NCBI GenBank assembly: GCA_029959085.1
Contig: JARWIR010000027.1
Location: 7,006,001 to 7,070,000, forward strand
DNA from: Nemophila menziesii
Taxonomy: Eukaryota > Streptophyta > Magnoliopsida > Boraginales > Hydrophyllaceae
DNA: 64,000 nucleotides
Reading direction: 5' to 3'
The notes beneath the pieces are model-generated. The model was not told the DNA's origin, searched no databases, and saw only the letters and a list, made by a program, of their open reading frames with translations. The position numbers and the translations under genes are program-made. This document shows, one piece after another, positions 41,401 to 56,200 of this stretch; positions within the stretch are counted from its first letter, which is position 1, and each line of letters begins with the position of its first letter.

Positions 41401-44400
41401 CCCTTAAATCATTGTAAACATGTCCTTTCTCAGTTGCAAAGTATAGGCTTAGTCTTTACTTATATTTTCTTAGTTTTAAACAATAGCTTAGTCCTTTACA
41501 TTAATATTCATCCTTAGAATCAAGCTATTCATTCAAGAAGCAAGCTGACCTGTAGAAGAAGACAAGAAGAAGAAGATTGGAGACTGACAACTCCTCTTCT
41601 ACATCTCACCTTCTCTATATTTAGAGTAATTAGCTATAGATCTATTCTCAACCATATTTCTAAGCTTTTATTCTGTAAGTTTACTTTTAATTGTTGGATT
41701 ATTATTTTGTCTTTGAATACTATTTGTTATTTTAATTGGTTAAGCTTGGCGTATATTGTTATTATGTGTTTTGACTAATTTCCCTAGATCTGATCAATCT
41801 TAGGATTAATCTTAGTTATTGACAACACCCCATAATCGTCTAGTGTAACTAGATAGCCATTAAGGTTTGATTTAATTTCCAAACATTACTTAGGAATCCC
41901 TAGTAGTGGAGAGGTTGCTCCTAAGTCTAGAAAAGGCTAGGTAGAATTTAGAATCCTGGTTAATATATAATGCTTAATGTGACAGGTTAGAATAACAATT
42001 TAGTAATAGACTTAGTAATCCTAATCTATTTGACTTACTCTCATATTTAGTTATTTGTTTTGTTTATTTGTTCTATTTATTTATTTGCGTTAGATAGTAT
42101 TCATATTATTTTATCTTTTCATACTTTATTCCAAGCATATAAATTCATCTACGCTTGTTATACATAATTAGATCTAACGGATACAATCCCTGCGAACGAA
42201 CTTGACTTATCATTAAAACTTGCATACGATCTTTTGGTATCTTATGGAGCTCAAACCGACCAATAACGAAGAAGATATGCTCAAAACGGTCCAGCAGTGT
42301 TTATCTTTATTTCCATACGAATTAGAGTTGGGCTTGGAGTCCACTACTTACTTCTCCTTCAAGAAAACGAATTAGGGCTTCCAAGACACCTATAAATACA
42401 CCCTTAAACCATTGTAAACATGTCCTTTCTCAGTTGCAAAGTATAGGCTTAGTCTTTACTTATATTTTCTTAGTTTTAAACAATAGCTTAGTCCTTTACA
42501 TTAATATTCATCCTTAGAATCAAGCTATTCATTCAAGAAGCAAGCTGACCTGTAGAAGAAGACAAGAAGAAGAAGATTGGAGACTGACAACTCCTCTTCT
42601 ACATCTCACCTTCTCTATATTTAGAGTAATTAGCTATAGATCTATTCTCAACCATATTTCTAAGCTTTTATTCTGTAAGTTTACTTTTAATTGTTGGATT
42701 ATTATTTTGTCTTTGAATACTATTTGTTATTTTAATTGGTTAAGCTTGGCGTATATTGTTATTATGTGTTTTGACTAATTTCCTTAGATCTGATCAATCT
42801 TAGGATTAATCTTAGTTATTGACAACACCCCATAATCGTCTAGTGTAACTAGATAGCCATTAAGGTTTGATTTAATTTCCAAACATTACTTAGGAATCCC
42901 TAGTAGTGGAGAGGTTGCTCCTAAGTCTAGAAAAGGCTAGGTAGAATTTAGAATCCTGGTTAATATATAATGCTTAATGTGACAGGTTAGAATAACAATT
43001 TAGTAATAGACTTAGTAATCCTAATCTATTTGACTTACTCTCATATTTAGTTATTTGTTTTGTTTATTTGTTCTATTTATTTATTTGCGTTAGATAGTAT
43101 TCATATTATTTTATCTTTTCATACTTTATTCCAAGCATATAAATTCATCTACGCTTGTTATACATAATTAGATCTAACGGATACAATCCCTGCGAACGAA
43201 CTTGACTTATCATTAAAACTTGCATACGATCTTTTGGTATCTTATGGAGCTCAAACCGACCAATAACGAAGAAGATATGCTCAAAACGGTCCAGCAGTGT
43301 TTATCTTTATTTCCATACGAATTAGAGTTGGGCTTGGAGTCCACTACTTACTTCTCCTTCAAGAAAACGAATTAGGGCTTCCAAGACACCTATAAATACA
43401 CCCTTAAACCATTGTAAACATGTCCTTGCTCAGTTGCAAAGTATAGGCTTAGTCTTTACTTATATTTTCTTAGTTTTAAACAATAGCTTAGTCCTTTACA
43501 TTAATATTCATCCTTAGAATCAAGCTATTCATTCAAGAAGCAAGCTGACCTGTAGAAGAAGACAAGAAGAAGAAGATTGGAGACTGACAACTCCTCTTCT
43601 ACATCTCACCTTCTCTATATTTAGAGTAATTAGCTATAGATCTATTCTCAACCATATTTCTAAGCTTTTATTCTGTAAGTTTACTTTTAATTGTTGGATT
43701 ATTATTTTGTCTTTGAATACTATTTGTTATTTTAATTGGTTAAGCTTGGCGTATATTGTTATTATGTGTTTTGACTAATTTCCCTAGATCTGATCAATCT
43801 TAGGATTAATCTTAGTTATTGACAACACCCCCATAATCGTCTAGTGTAACTAGATAGCCATTAAGGTTTGATTTAATTTCCAAACATTACTTAGGAATCC
43901 CTAGTAGTGGAGAGGTTGCTCCTAAGTCTAGAAAAGGCTAGGTAGAATTTAGAATCCTGGTTAATATATAATGCTTAATGTGACAGGTTAGAATAACAAT
44001 TTAGTAATAGACTTAGTAATCCTAATCTATTTGACTTACTCTCATATTTAGTTATTTGTTTTGTTTATTTGTTCTATTTATTTATTTGCGTTAGATAGTA
44101 TTCATATTATTTTATCTTTTCATACTTTATTCCAAGCATATAAATTCATCTACGCTTGTTATACATAATTAGATCTAACGGATACAATCCCTGCGAACGA
44201 ACTTGACTTATCATTAAAACTTGCATACGATCTTTTGGTATCTTATGGAGCTCAAACCGACCAATAACGAAGAAGATATGCTCAAAACGGTCCAGCAGTG
44301 TTTATCTTTATTTCCATACGAATTAGAGTTGGGCTTGGAGTCCACTACTTACTTCTCCTTCAAGAAAACGAATTAGGGCTTCCAAGACACCTATAAATAC

Positions 44401-47400
44401 ACCCTTAAACCATTGTAAACATGTCCTTGCTCAGTTGCAAAGTATAGGCTTAGTCTTTACTTATATTTTCTTAGTTTTAAACAATAGCTTAGTCCTTTAC
44501 ATTAATATTCATCCTTAGAATCAAGCTATTCATTCAAGAAGCAAGCTGACCTGTAGAAGAAGACAAGAAGAAGAAGATTGGAGACTGACAACTCCTCTTC
44601 TACATCTCACCTTCTCTATATTTAGAGTAATTAGCTATAGATCTATTCTCAACCATATTTCTAAGCTTTTATTCTGTAAGTTTACTTTTAATTGTTGGAT
44701 TATTATTTTGTCTTTGAATACTATTTGTTATTTTAATTGGTTAAGCTTGGCGTATATTGTTATTATGTGTTTTGACTAATTTCCCTAGATCTGATCAATC
44801 TTAGGATTAATCTTAGTTATTGACAACACCCCATAATCGTCTAGTGTAACTAGATAGCCATTAAGGTTTGATTTAATTTCCAAACATTACTTAGGAATCC
44901 CTAGTAGTGGAGAGGTTGCTCCTAAGTCTAGAAAAGGCTAGGTAGAATTTAGAATCCTGGTTAATATATAATGCTTAATGTGACAGGTTAGAATAACAAT
45001 TTAGTAATAGACTTAGTAATCCTAATCTATTTGACTTACTCTCATATTTAGTTATTTGTTTTGTTTATTTGTTCTATTTATTTATTTGCGTTAGATAGTA
45101 TTCATATTATTTTATCTTTTCATACTTTATTCCAAGCATATAAATTCATCTACGCTTGTTATACATAATTAGATCTAACGGATACAATCCCTGCGAACGA
45201 ACTTGACTTATCATTAAAACTTGCATACGATCTTTTGGTATCTTATGGAGCTCAAACCGACCAATAACGAAGAAGATATGCTCAAAACGGTCCAGCGGTG
45301 TTTATCTTTATTTCCATACGAATTAGAGTTGGGCTTGGAGTCCACTACTTACTTCTCCTTCAAGAAAACGAATTAGGGCTTCCAAGACACCTATAAATAC
45401 ACCCTTAAACCATTGTAAACATGTCCTTGCTCAGTTGCAAAGTATAGGCTTAGTCTTTACTTATATTTTCTTAGTTTTAAACAATAGCTTAGTCCTTTAC
45501 ATTAATATTCATCCTTAGAATCAAGCTATTCATTCAAGAAGCAAGCTGACCTGTAGAAGAAGACAAGAAGAAGAAGATTGGAGACTGACAACTCCTCTTC
45601 TACATCTCACCTTCTCTATATTTAGAGTAATTAGCTATAGATCTATTCTCAACCATATTTCTAAGCTTTTATTCTGTAAGTTTACTTTTAATTGTTGGAT
45701 TATTATTTTGTCTTTGAATACTATTTGTTATTTTAATTGGTTAAGCTTGGCGTATATTGTTATTATGTGTTTTGACTAATTTCCCTAGATCTGATCAATC
45801 TTAGGATTAATCTTAGTTATTGACAACACCCCATAATCGTCTAGTGTAACTAGATAGCCATTAAGGTTTGATTTAATCTCCAAACATTACTTAGGAATCC
45901 CTAGTAGTGGAGAGGTTGCTCCTAAGTCTAGAAAAGGCTAGGTAGAATTTAGAATCCTGGTTAATATATAATGCTTAATGTGACAGGTTAGAATAACAAT
46001 TTAGTAATAGACTTAGTAATCCTAATCTATTTGACTTACTCTCATATTTAGTTATTTGTTTTGTTTATTTGTTCTATTTATTTATTTGCGTTAGATAGTA
46101 TTCATATTATTTTATCTTTTCATACTTTATTCCAAGCATATAAATTCATCTACGCTTGTTATACATAATTAGATCTAACGGATACAATCCCTGCGAACGA
46201 ACTTGACTTATCATTAAAACTTGCATACGATCTTTTGGTATCTTATGGAGCTCAAACCGACCAATAACGAAGAAGATATGCTCAAAACGGTCCAGCAGTG
46301 TTTATCTTTATTTCCATACGAATTAGAGTTGGGCTTGGAGTCCACTACTTACTTCTCCTTCAAGAAAACGAATTAGGGCTTCCAAGACACCTATAAATAC
46401 ACCCTTAAACCATTGTAAACATGTCCTTGCTCAGTTGCAAAGTATAGGCTTAGTCTTTACTTATATTTTCTTAGTTTTAAACAATAGCTTAGTCCTTTAC
46501 ATTAATATTCATCCTTAGAATCAAGCTATTCATTCAAGAAGCAAGCTGACCTGTAGAAGAAGACAAGAAGAAGAAGATTGGAGACTGACAACTCCTCTTC
46601 TACATCTCACCTTCTCTATATTTAGAGTAATTAGCTATAGATCTATTCTCAACCATATTTCTAAGCTTTTATTCTGTAAGTTTACTTTTAATTGTTGGAT
46701 TATTATTTTGTCTTTGAATACTATTTGTTATTTTAATTGGTTAAGCTTGGCGTATATTGTTATTATGTGTTTTGACTAATTTCCCTAGATCTGATCAATC
46801 TTAGGATTAATCTTAGTTATTGACAACACCCCATAATCGTCTAGTGTAACTAGATAGCCATTAAGGTTTGATTTAATTTCCAAACATTACTTAGGAATCC
46901 CTAGTAGTGGAGAGGTTGCTCCTAAGTCTAGAAAAGGCTAGGTAGAATTTAGAATCCTGGTTAATATATAATGCTTAATGTGACAGGTTAGAATAACAAT
47001 TTAGTAATAGACTTAGTAATCCTAATCTATTTGACTTACTCTCATATTTAGTTATTTGTTTTGTTTATTTGTTCTATTTATTTATTTGCGTTAGATAGTA
47101 TTCATATTATTTTATCTTTTCATACTTTATTCCAAGCATATAAATTCATCTACGCTTGTTATACATAATTAGATCTAACGGATTCAATCCCTGCGAACGA
47201 ACTTGACTTATCATTAAAACTTGCATACGATCTTTTGGTATCTTATGGAGCTCAAACCGACCAATAACGAAGAAGATATGCTCAAAACGGTCCAGCAGTG
47301 TTTATCTTTATTTCCATACGAATTAGAGTTGGGCTTGGAGTCCACTACTTACTTCTCCTTCAAGAAAACGAATTAGGGCTTCCAAGACACCTATAAATAC

Positions 47401-50400
47401 ACCCTTAAACCATTGTAAACATGTCCTTGCTCAGTTGCAAAGTATAGGCTTAGTCTTTACTTATATTTTCTTAGTTTTAAACAATAGCTTAGTCCTTTAC
47501 ATTAATATTCATCCTTAGAATCAAGCTATTCATTCAAGAAGCAAGCTGACCTGTAGAAGAAGACAAGAAGAAGAAGATTGGAGACTGACAACTCCTCTTC
47601 TACATCTCACCTTCTCTATATTTAGAGTAATTAGCTATAGATCTATTCTCAACCATATTTCTAAGCTTTTATTCTGTAAGTTTACTTTTAATTGTTGGAT
47701 TATTATTTTGTCTTTGAATACTATTTGTTATTTTAATTGGTTAAGCTTGGCGTATATTGTTATTATGTGTTTTGACTAATTTCCCTAGATCTGATCAATC
47801 TTAGGATTAATCTTAGTTATTGACAACACCCCATAATCGTCTAGTGTAACTAGATAGCCATTAAGGTTTGATTTAATCTCCAAACATTACTTAGGAATCC
47901 CTAGTAGTGGAGAGGTTGCTCCTAAGTCTAGAAAAGGCTAGGTAGAATTTAGAATCCTGGTTAATATATAATGCTTAATGTGACAGGTTAGAATAACAAT
48001 TTAGTAATAGACTTAGTAATCCTAATCTATTTGACTTACTCTCATATTTAGTTATTTGTTTTGTTTATTTGTTCTATTTATTTATTTGCGTTAGATAGTA
48101 TTCATATTATTTTATCTTTTCATACTTTATTCCAAGCATATAAATTCATCTACGCTTGTTATACATAATTAGATCTAACGGATACAATCCCTGCGAACGA
48201 ACTTGACTTATCATTAAAACTTGCATACGATCTTTTGGTATCTTATGGAGCTCAAACCGACCAATAACGAAGAAGATATGCTCAAAACGGTCCAGCGGTG
48301 TTTATCTTTATTTCCATACGAATTAGAGTTGGGCTTGGAGTCCACTACTTACTTCTCCTTCAAGAAAACGAATTAGGGCTTCCAAGACACCTATAAATAC
48401 ACCCTTAAACCATTGTAAACATGTCCTTGCTCAGTTGCAAAGTATAGGCTTAGTCTTTACTTATATTTTCTTAGTTTTAAACAATAGCTTAGTCCTTTAC
48501 ATTAATATTCATCCTTAGAATCAAGCTATTCATTCAAGAAGCAAGCTGACCTGTAGAAGAAGACAAGAAGAAGAAGATTGGAGACTGACAACTCCTCTTC
48601 TACATCTCACCTTCTCTATATTTAGAGTAATTAGCTATAGATTTATTCTCAACCATATTTCTAAGCTTTTATTCTGTAAGTTTACTTTTAATTGTTGGAT
48701 TATTATTTTGTCTTTGAATACTATTTGTTATTTTAATTGGTTAAGCTTGGCGTATATTGTTATTATGTGTTTTGACTAATTTCCCTAGATCTGATCAATC
48801 TTAGGATTAATCTTAGTTATTGACAACACCCCATAATCGTCTAGTGTAACTAGATAGCCATTAAGGTTTGATTTAATCTCCAAACATTACTTAGGAATCC
48901 CTAGTAGTGGAGAGGTTGCTCCTAAGTCTAGAAAAGGCTTTGTAGAATTTAGAATCCTGGTTAATATATAATGCTTAATGTGACAGGTTAGAATAACAAT
49001 TTAGTAATAGACTTAGTAATCCTAATCTATTTGACTTACTCTCATATTTAGTTATTTGTTTTGTTTATTTGTTCTATTTATTTATTTGCGTTAGATAGTA
49101 TTCATATTATTTTATCTTTTCATACTTTATTCCAAGCATATAAATTCATCTACGCTTGTTATACATAATTAGATCTAACGGATACAATCCCTGCGAACAA
49201 ACTTGACTTATCATTAAAACTTGCATACGATCTTTTGGTATCTTATGGAGCTCAAACCGACCAATAACGAAGAAGATATGCTCAAAACGGTCCAGCGGTG
49301 TTTATCTTTATTTCCATACGAATTAGAGTTGGGCTTGGAGTCCACTACTTACTTCTCCTTCAAGAAAACGAATTAGGGCTTCCAAGACACCTATAAATAC
49401 ACCCTTAAACCATTGTAAACATGTCCTTGCTCAGTTGCAAAGTATAGGCTTAGTCTTTACTTATATTTTCTTAGTTTTAAACAATAGCTTAGTCCTTTAC
49501 ATTAATATTCATCCTTAGAATCAAGCTATTCATTCAAGAAGCAAGCTGACCTGTAGAAGAAGACAAGAAGAAGAAGATTGGAGACTGACAACTCCTCTTC
49601 TACATCTCACCTTCTCTATATTTAGAGTAATTAGCTATAGATCTATTCTCAACCATATTTCTAAGCTTTTATTCTGTAAGTTTACTTTTAATTGTTGGAT
49701 TATTATTTTGTCTTTGAATACTATTTGTTATTTTAATTGGTTAAGCTTGGCGTATATTGTTATTATGTGTTTTGACTTATTTCCCTAGATCTGATCAATC
49801 TTAGGATTAATCTTAGTTATTGACAACACCCCATAATCGTCTAGTGTAACTAGATAGCCATTAAGGTTTGATTTAATCTCCAAACATTACTTAGGAATCC
49901 CTAGTAGTGGAGAGGTTGCTCCTAAGTCTAGAAAAGGCTAGGTAGAATTTAGAATCCTGGTTAATATATAATGCTTAATGTGACAGGTTAGAATAACAAT
50001 TTAGTAATAGACTTAGTAATCCTAATCTATTTGACTTACTCTCATATTTAGTTATTTGTTTTGTTTATTTGTTCTATTTATTTATTTGCGTTAGATAGTA
50101 TTCATATTATTTTATCTTTTCATACTTTATTCCAAGCATATAAATTCATCTACGCTTGTTATACATAATTAGATCTAACGGATACAATCCCTGCGAACGA
50201 ACTTGACTTATCATTAAAACTTGCATACGATCTTTTGGTATCTTATGGAGCTCAAACCGACCAATAACGAAGAAGATATGCTCAAAACGGTCCAGCAGTG
50301 TTTATCTTTATTTCCATACGAATTAGAGTTGGGCTTGGAGTCCACTACTTACTTCTCCTTCAAGAAAACGAATTAGGGCTTCCAAGACACCTATAAATAC

Positions 50401-53299
50401 ACCCTTAAACCATTGTAAACATGTCCTTGCTCAGTTGCAAAGTATAGGCTTAGTCTTTACTTATATTTTCTTAGTTTTAACCAATAGCTTAGTCCTTTAC
50501 ATTAATATTCATCCTTAGAATCAAGCTATTCATTCAAGAAGCAAGCTGACCTGTAGAAGAAGACAAGAAGAAGAAGATTGGAGACTGACAACTCCTCTTC
50601 TACATCTCACCTTCTCTATATTTAGAGTAATTAGCTATAGATCTATTCTCAACCATATTTCTAAGCTTTTATTCTGTAAGTTTACTTTTAATTGTTGGAT
50701 TATTATTTTGTCTTTGAATACTATTTGTTATTTTAATTGGTTAAGCTTGGCGTATATTGTTATTATGTGTTTTGACTAATTTCCCTAGATCTGATCAATC
50801 TTAGGATTAATCTTAGTTATTGACAACACCCCATAATCGTCTAGTGTAACTAGATAGCCATTAAGGTTTGATTTAATCTCCAAACATTACTTAGGAATCC
50901 CTAGTAGTGGAGAGGTTGCTCCTATGTCTAGAAAAGGCTAGGTAGAATTTAGAATCCTGGTTAATATATAATGCTTAATGTGACAGGTTAGAATAACAAT
51001 TTAGTAATAGACTTAGTAATCCTAATCTATTTGACTTACTCTCATATTTAGTTATTTGTTTTGTTTATTTGTTCTATTTATTTATTTGCGTTAGATAGTA
51101 TTCATATTATTTTATCTTTTCATACTTTATTCCAAGCATATAAATTCATCTACGCTTGTTATACATAATTATATCTAACGGATACAATCTTTGCGAACGA
51201 ACTTGACTTATCATTAAAACTTGCATACGATCTTTTGGTATCTTATGGAGCTCAAACCGACCAATAACGAAGAAGATATGCTCAAAACGGTCCAGCAGTG
51301 TTTATCTTTATTTCCATACGAATTAGAGTTGGGCTTGGAGTCCACTACTTACTTCTCCTTCAAGAAAACGAATTAGGGCTTCCAAGACACCTATAAATAC
51401 ACCCTTAAACCATTGTAAACATGTCCTTGCTCAGTTGCAAAGTATAGGCTTAGTCTTTACTTATATTTTCTTAGTTTTAAACAATAGCTTAGTCCTTTAC
51501 ATTAATATTCATCCTTAGAATCAAGCTATTCATTCAAGAAGCAAGCTGACCTGTAGAAGAAGACAAGAAGAAGAAGATTGGAGACTGACAACTCCTCTTC
51601 TACATCTCACCTTCTCTATATTTAGAGTAATTAGCTATAGATCTATTCTCAACCATATTTCTAAGCTTTTATTCTGTAAGTTTACTTTTAATTGTTGGAT
51701 TATTATTTTGTCTTTGAATACTATTTGTTATTTTAATTGGTTAAGCTTGGCGTATATTGTTATTATGTGTTTTGACTTATTTCCCTAGATCTGATCAATC
51801 TTAGGATTAATCTTAGTTATTGACAACACCCCATAATCGTCTAGTGTAACTAGATAGCCATTAAGGTTTGATTTAATCTCCAAACATTACTTAGGAATCC
51901 CTAGTAGTGGAGAGGTTGCTCCTAAGTCTAGAAAAGGCTAGGTAGAATTTAGAATCCTGGTTAATATATAATGCTTAATGTGACAGGTTAGAATAACAAT
52001 TTAGTAATAGACTTAGTAATCCTAATCTATTTGACTTACTCTCATATTTAGTTATTTGTTTTGTTTATTTGTTCTATTTATTTATTTGCGTTAGATAGTA
52101 TTCATATTATTTTATCTTTTCATACTTTATTCCAAGCATATAAATTCATCTACGCTTGTTATACATAATTATATCTAACGGATACAATCCCTGCGAACGA
52201 ACTTGACTTATCATTAAAACTTGCATACGATCTTTTGGTATCTTATGGAGCTCAAACCGACCAATAACGAAGAAGATATGCTCAAAACGGTCCAGCAGTG
52301 TTTATCTTTATTTCCATACGAATTAGAGTTGGGCTTGGAGTCCACTACTTACTTCTCCTTCAAGAAAACGAATTAGGGCTTCCAAGACACCTATAAATAC
52401 ACCCTTAAACCATTGTAAACATGTCCTTGCTCAGTTGCAAAGTATAGGCTTAGTCTTTACTTATATTTTCTTAGTTTTAAACAATAGCTTAGTCCTTTAC
52501 ATTAATATTCATCCTTAGAATCAAGCTATTCATTCAAGAAGCAAGCTGACCTGTAGAAGAAGACAAGAAGAAGAAGATTGGAGACTGACAACTCCTCTTC
52601 TACATCTCACCTTCTCTATATTTAGAGTAATTAGCTATAGATCTATTCTCAACCATATTTCTAAGCTTTTATTCTGTAAGTTTACTTTTAATTGTTGGAT
52701 TATTATTTTGTCTTTGAATACTATTTGTTATTTTAATTGGTTAAGCTTGGCGTATATTGTTATTATGTGTTTTGACTTATTTCCCTAGATCTGATCAATC
52801 TTAGGATTAATCTTAGTTATTGACAACACCCCATAATCGTCTAGTGTAACTAGATAGCCATTAAGGTTTGATTTAATCTCTAAACATTACTTAGGAATCC
52901 CTAGTAGTGGAGAGGTTGCTCCTAAGTCTAGAAAAGGCTAGGTAGAATTTAGAATCCTGGTTAATATATAATGCTTAATGTGACAGGTTAGAATAACAAT
53001 TTAGTAATAGACTTAGTAATCCTAATCTATTTGACTTACTCTCATATTTAGTTATTTGTTTTGTTTATTTGTTCTATTTATTTATTTGCGTTAGATAGTA
53101 TTCATATTATTTTATCTTTTCATACTTTATTCCAAGCATATAAATTCATCTACGCTTGTTATACATAATTAGATCTAACGGATACAATCCCTGCGAACGA
53201 ACTTGACTTATCATTAAAACTTGCATACGATCTTTTGGTATCTTATGGAGCTCAAACCGACCAATAACGAAGAAGATATGCTCAAAACGGTCCAGCAGT

Positions 53300-56200
53300 G
53301 TTTATCTTTATTTCCATACGAATTAGAGTTGGGCTTGGAGTCCACTACTTACTTCTCCTTCAAGAAAACGAATTAGGGCTTCCAAGACACCTATAAATAC
53401 ACCCTTAAACCATTGTAAACATGTCCTTGCTCAGTTGCAAAGTATAGGCTTAGTCTTTACTTATATTTTCTTAGTTTTAAACAATAGCTTAGTCCTTTAC
53501 ATTAATATTCATCCTTAGAATCAAGCTATTCATTCAAGAAGCAAGCTGACCTGTAGAAGAAGACAAGAAGAAGAAGATTGGAGACTGACAACTCCTCTTC
53601 TACATCTCACCTTCTCTATATTTAGAGTAATTAGCTGTAGATATATTCTCAACCATATTTCTAAGCTTTTATTATGTAAGTTTACTTTTAATTGTTGGAT
53701 TATTATTTTGTCTTTGAATACTATTTGTTATTTTAATTGGTTAAGCTTGGCGTATATTGTTATTATGTGTTTTGACTTATTTCCCTAGATCTGATCAATC
53801 TTAGGATTAATCTTAGTTATTGACAACACCACATAATCTTCTAGTGTAACTAGATAGCCATTAAGGTTTGATTTAATCTCCAAACATTACTTAGGAATCC
53901 CTAGTAGTGGAGAGGATGCTCCTATGTCTAGAAAAGGCTAGGTAGAATTTAGAATCCTGGTTAATATATAATGCTTAATGTGACAGGTTAGAATAACAAT
54001 TTAGTAATAGACTTAGTAATCCTAATCTATTTGACGTACTCTCATATTTAGTTATTTGTTTTGTTTATTTGTTCTATTTATTTATTTGCGTTAGATAGTA
54101 TTCATATTATTTTATCTTTTCATACTTTATTCCAAGCATATAAATTCATCTACGCTTGTTATACATAATTATATCTAACGGATACAATCTTTGCGAACGA
54201 ACTTGACTTATCATTAAAACTTGCATACGATCTTTTGGTATCTTATGGAGCTCAAACCGACCAATAACGAAGAAGATATGCTCAAAACGGTCCAGCAGTG
54301 TTTATCTTTATTTCCATACGAATTAGAGTTGGGCTTGGAGTCCACTACTTACTTCTCCTTCAAGAAAACGAATTAGGGCTTCCAAGACACCTATAAATAC
54401 ACCCTTAAACCATTGTAAACATGTCCTTGCTCAGTTGCAAAGTATAGGCTTAGTCTTTACTTATATTTTCTTAGTTTTAAACAATAGCTTAGTCCTTTAC
54501 ATTAATATTCATCCTTAGAATCAAGCTATTCATTCAAGAAGCAAGCTGACCTGTAGAAGAAGACAAGAAGAAGAAGATTGGAGACTGACAACTCCTCTTC
54601 TACATCTCACCTTCTCTATATTTAGAGTAATTAGCTATAGATCTATTCTCAACCATATTTCTAAGCTTTTATTCTGTAAGTTTACTTTTAATTGTTGGAT
54701 TATTATTTTGTCTTTGAATACTATTTGTTATTTTAATTGGTTAAGCTTGGCGTATATTATTATTATGTGTTTTGACTTATTTCCCTAGATCTGATCAATC
54801 TTAGGATTAATCTTAGTTATTGACAACACCCCATAATCGTCTAGTGTAACTAGATAGCCATTAAGGTTTGATTTAATCTCCAAACATTACTTAGGAATCC
54901 CTAGTAGTGGAGAGGTTGCTCCTAAGTCTAGAAAAGGCTAGGTAGAATTTAGAATCCTGGTTAATATATAATGCTTAATGTGACAGGTTAGAATAACAAT
55001 TTAGTAATAGACTTAGTAATCCTAATCTATTTGACTTACTCTCATATTTAGTTATTTGTTTTGTTTATTTGTTCTATTTATTTATTTGCGTTAGATAGTA
55101 TTCATATTATTTTATCTTTTCATACTTTATTCCAAGCATATAAATTCATCTACGCTTGTTATACATAATTATATCTAACGGATACAATCCCTGCGAACGA
55201 ACTTGACTTATCATTAAAACTTGCATACGATCTTTTGGTATCTTATGGAGCTCAAACCGACCAATAACGAAGAAGATATGCTCAAAACGGTCCAGCAGTG
55301 TTTATCTTTATTTCCATACGAATTAGAGTTGGGCTTGGAGTCCACTACTTACTTCTCCTTCAAGAAAACGAATTAGGGCTTCCAAGACACCTATAAATAC
55401 ACCCTTAAACCATTGTAAACATGTCCTTGCTCAGTTGCAAAGTATAGGCTTAGTCTTTACTTATATTTTCTTAGTTTTAAACAATAGCTTAGTCCTTTAC
55501 ATTAATATTCATCCTTAGAATCAAGCTATTCATTCAAGAAGCAAGCTGACCTGTAGAAGAAGACAAGAAGAAGAAGATTGGAGACTGACAACTCCTCTTC
55601 TACATCTCACCTTCTCTATATTTAGAGTAATTAGCTATAGATCTATTCTCAACCATATTTCTAAGCTTTTATTCTGTAAGTTTACTTTTAATTGTTGGAT
55701 TATTATTTTGTCTTTGAATACTATTTGTTAATTTAATTGGTTAAGCTTGGCGTATATTGTTATTATGTGTTTTGACTTATTTCCCTAGATCTGATCAATC
55801 TTAGGATTAATCTTAGTTATTGACAACACCCCATAATCGTCTAGTGTAACTAGATAGCCATTAAGGTTTGATTTAATCTCTAAACATTACTTAGGAATCC
55901 CTAGTAGTGGAGAGGTTGCTCCTAAGTCTAGAAAAGGCTAGGTAGAATTTAGAATCCTGGTTAATATATAATGCTTAATGTGACAGGTTAGAATAACAAT
56001 TTAGTAATAGACTTAGTAATCCTAATCTATTTGACTTACTCTCATATTTAGTTATTTGTTTTGTTTATTTGTTCTATTTATTTATTTGCGTTAGATAGTA
56101 TTCATATTATTTTATCTTTTCATACTTTATTCCAAGCATATAAATTCATCTACGCTTGTTATACATAATTAGATCTAACGGATACAATCCCTGCGAACGA

